From positions 1,853,739 through 1,917,738 of the forward strand of contig NW_023503307.1 in assembly GCF_014529535.1 (NCBI RefSeq): a stretch of 64,000 bases of DNA, given 5' to 3'. The DNA comes from Bradysia coprophila. Lineage: Eukaryota > Arthropoda > Insecta > Diptera > Sciaridae. The notes beneath the pieces are model-generated. The model was given only the letters and a program-made list of their open reading frames with translations. It did no database searches and was not told the origin of the DNA. How positions within the stretch are numbered: the stretch's first letter is position 1; every line of letters begins with the position of its first letter. A program made the position numbers and the translations under genes. Positions 62,563 to 64,000 of the stretch are shown here, piece after piece.

Positions 62563-64000
62563 TACGGTAGCTCTCCTTAATTATGTTCAGTTCAAAATCC
62601 AATAAGTGGTAACCTCAACCGAAACTAGTCCTCCTTCGGTACGGTTAAACAGTCTAACGTGACCAGTTTTCTGAGCACCAATGTTTACTTGGTCTTGGTC
62701 ATCGGATCTTTATTGATAAAATGCAATCAATAAAGTCGAAAAATGTTTCGCCTCGGTTCTGTAAATTAATTAAATTTTTTGTTGAGCAATGAAGGCTTCC
62801 ATCGGAAATTTCACAAATTCATTGCTCATCGTTGACTAATGAGTTTGTCAACCACAAAACATTCTTTTAAATCTGATACAAGAAAGGAAAAGATTCTCTG
62901 TCCGTTGATCTTGGAGATGATTTTGTAATGTAAACGTGAATAATATGTAAATAATTTATACATTTTATCAACATTTTATTGCTATAATGTTTTAAAAGTA
63001 TAAAAAAAAACTAAAAAAATTCTACCACCGCCATATTTGCAACCCAAAAATTATAAACGAACACAAACTGAATGTAAAAGATTGAACAATTTAAAACTGA
63101 TAAATGAAACCATATTGTTGCAGTGCCTTTAATAAATAAAAAAAAATGTAATAAACACAGTAAATGTCCATAAAAGTAAAAAGAAATTGAGGAAAAAAAG
63201 AAACATAAACTAAAACTATGAAAAATTGTAGTTAATGTGTGAAAGTTAAAATTTAAATGAGGAAAAAAAATTACAAAAAAAAATTCTTTCATAAAAATAT
63301 TCGTTCATTGCAGAAAAGGATAATTGTAAATAGAAGAAAAAGTGTTTTCATTTCCTTTTTTCTTTATGGCAACAAATTATCAAGCAGTTTATTTCATTCA
63401 ATTGAAGACAAATAAAACCTAAAACAACAACTATTGATCGTGCAGCCACTCCTTAAAAAACGAAATGACACATTACCAGTCTTTATTTAACACATTTTTG
63501 TTCCTAAGCCACCTGAAACATCAATTGTGGGATCCGAATCAAGACATTAGCTCAAGATTAACATTATCCAAAACAACAACTTTCTTGACCGGACAATATC
63601 ACGAAAAAAAAGTGGTTATTGCCATTCCAAGATAAGAATATTTTTTCCAGTAAATTTATTACACAATGTGCAATCTAACAACAGTCGCAAGTTTCGGACA
63701 AAGATTGTGTGTTAACTTCATTGAACAGTACAGCTTAAAATGTGTCTTACGTTATTATAGTCAATTAAACTGGTATAAAATTGCATTATTTATGACGAAC
63801 GAAAGAATAACAGCAAGAGCCACCTCATATCAATATCAATACAACGGTGTAATCGGTCTCAATCGATCCAGTTCAGAAGGTGAATATTTCACATTGCAAG
63901 AAAGTCGTAAAAAAAAGGAAACGAAATTCTGTTCTATTGATTCGGTGAAAAAATTGCTTGATTATGATTTTTGTTGCCTAAATAGATGGTACTTAGATAT

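Larger units (their letters stand above)
61459..64000. other. CREB 3' region and intergenic DNA
   Basis: It holds the CREB 3' UTR, the hAT-type MITE at 62104 and a degenerate repeat at 62460. No further gene is supported to the window end. Confidence 0.5.

Overview
This is an AT-rich nuclear window from an insect, most likely a dipteran. Genes have short GT-AG introns. The bazooka and CREB proteins match the Drosophila proteins almost motif for motif. The intergenic and intronic DNA is packed with small inverted-repeat elements. An allantoinase gene, which Drosophila lacks but mosquitoes keep, hints at a non-drosophilid (perhaps nematoceran) fly; that part is inference.

Layout: 1-29992 holds no protein-coding gene that I can support. 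It is read as upstream or giant first-intron DNA of bazooka (its first coding exon is not visible) and is seeded with MITEs, a 1.6 kb foldback, a GTTAATC-rich element and a 1 kb element with terminal arrays of GC-rich palindromes. 29993-36920 (+) is bazooka/Par-3, nine exons, with three PDZ domains and the aPKC-binding region. 39759-40810 (-) is a three-exon gene for an unrecognised 306-aa coiled-coil protein. 42428-49074 (+) is allantoinase, eight exons and 465 aa, with all metal ligands present. Its 4.3 kb second intron hosts a separate intronless-coding gene (45155-46822, +, 555 aa coiled coil) with its own TATA box and initiator. 49549-50664 is a small copia-like LTR element on the minus strand. 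51382-52427 (+) encodes an unrecognised secreted protein whose reading frame is broken twice, unless two introns of 51-53 nt are removed. 59571-61458 (+) is the CREB transcription factor gene, five coding exons with KID and bZIP. The rest is intergenic DNA with transposon remnants.

The genes do not form a pathway: cell polarity (bazooka), purine catabolism (allantoinase), cAMP-responsive transcription (CREB) and three uncharacterised products lie side by side, as is usual in an insect genome. The most unusual items are the inverted arrays of 44-bp palindromic units at 26.2-27.2 kb, the gene within a gene at 45 kb, the doubly interrupted secreted-protein gene at 51.4 kb, and two stop-free, multiple-of-three introns in bazooka. 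Exon borders were placed by hand from GT/AG sites, phase and known protein alignments.
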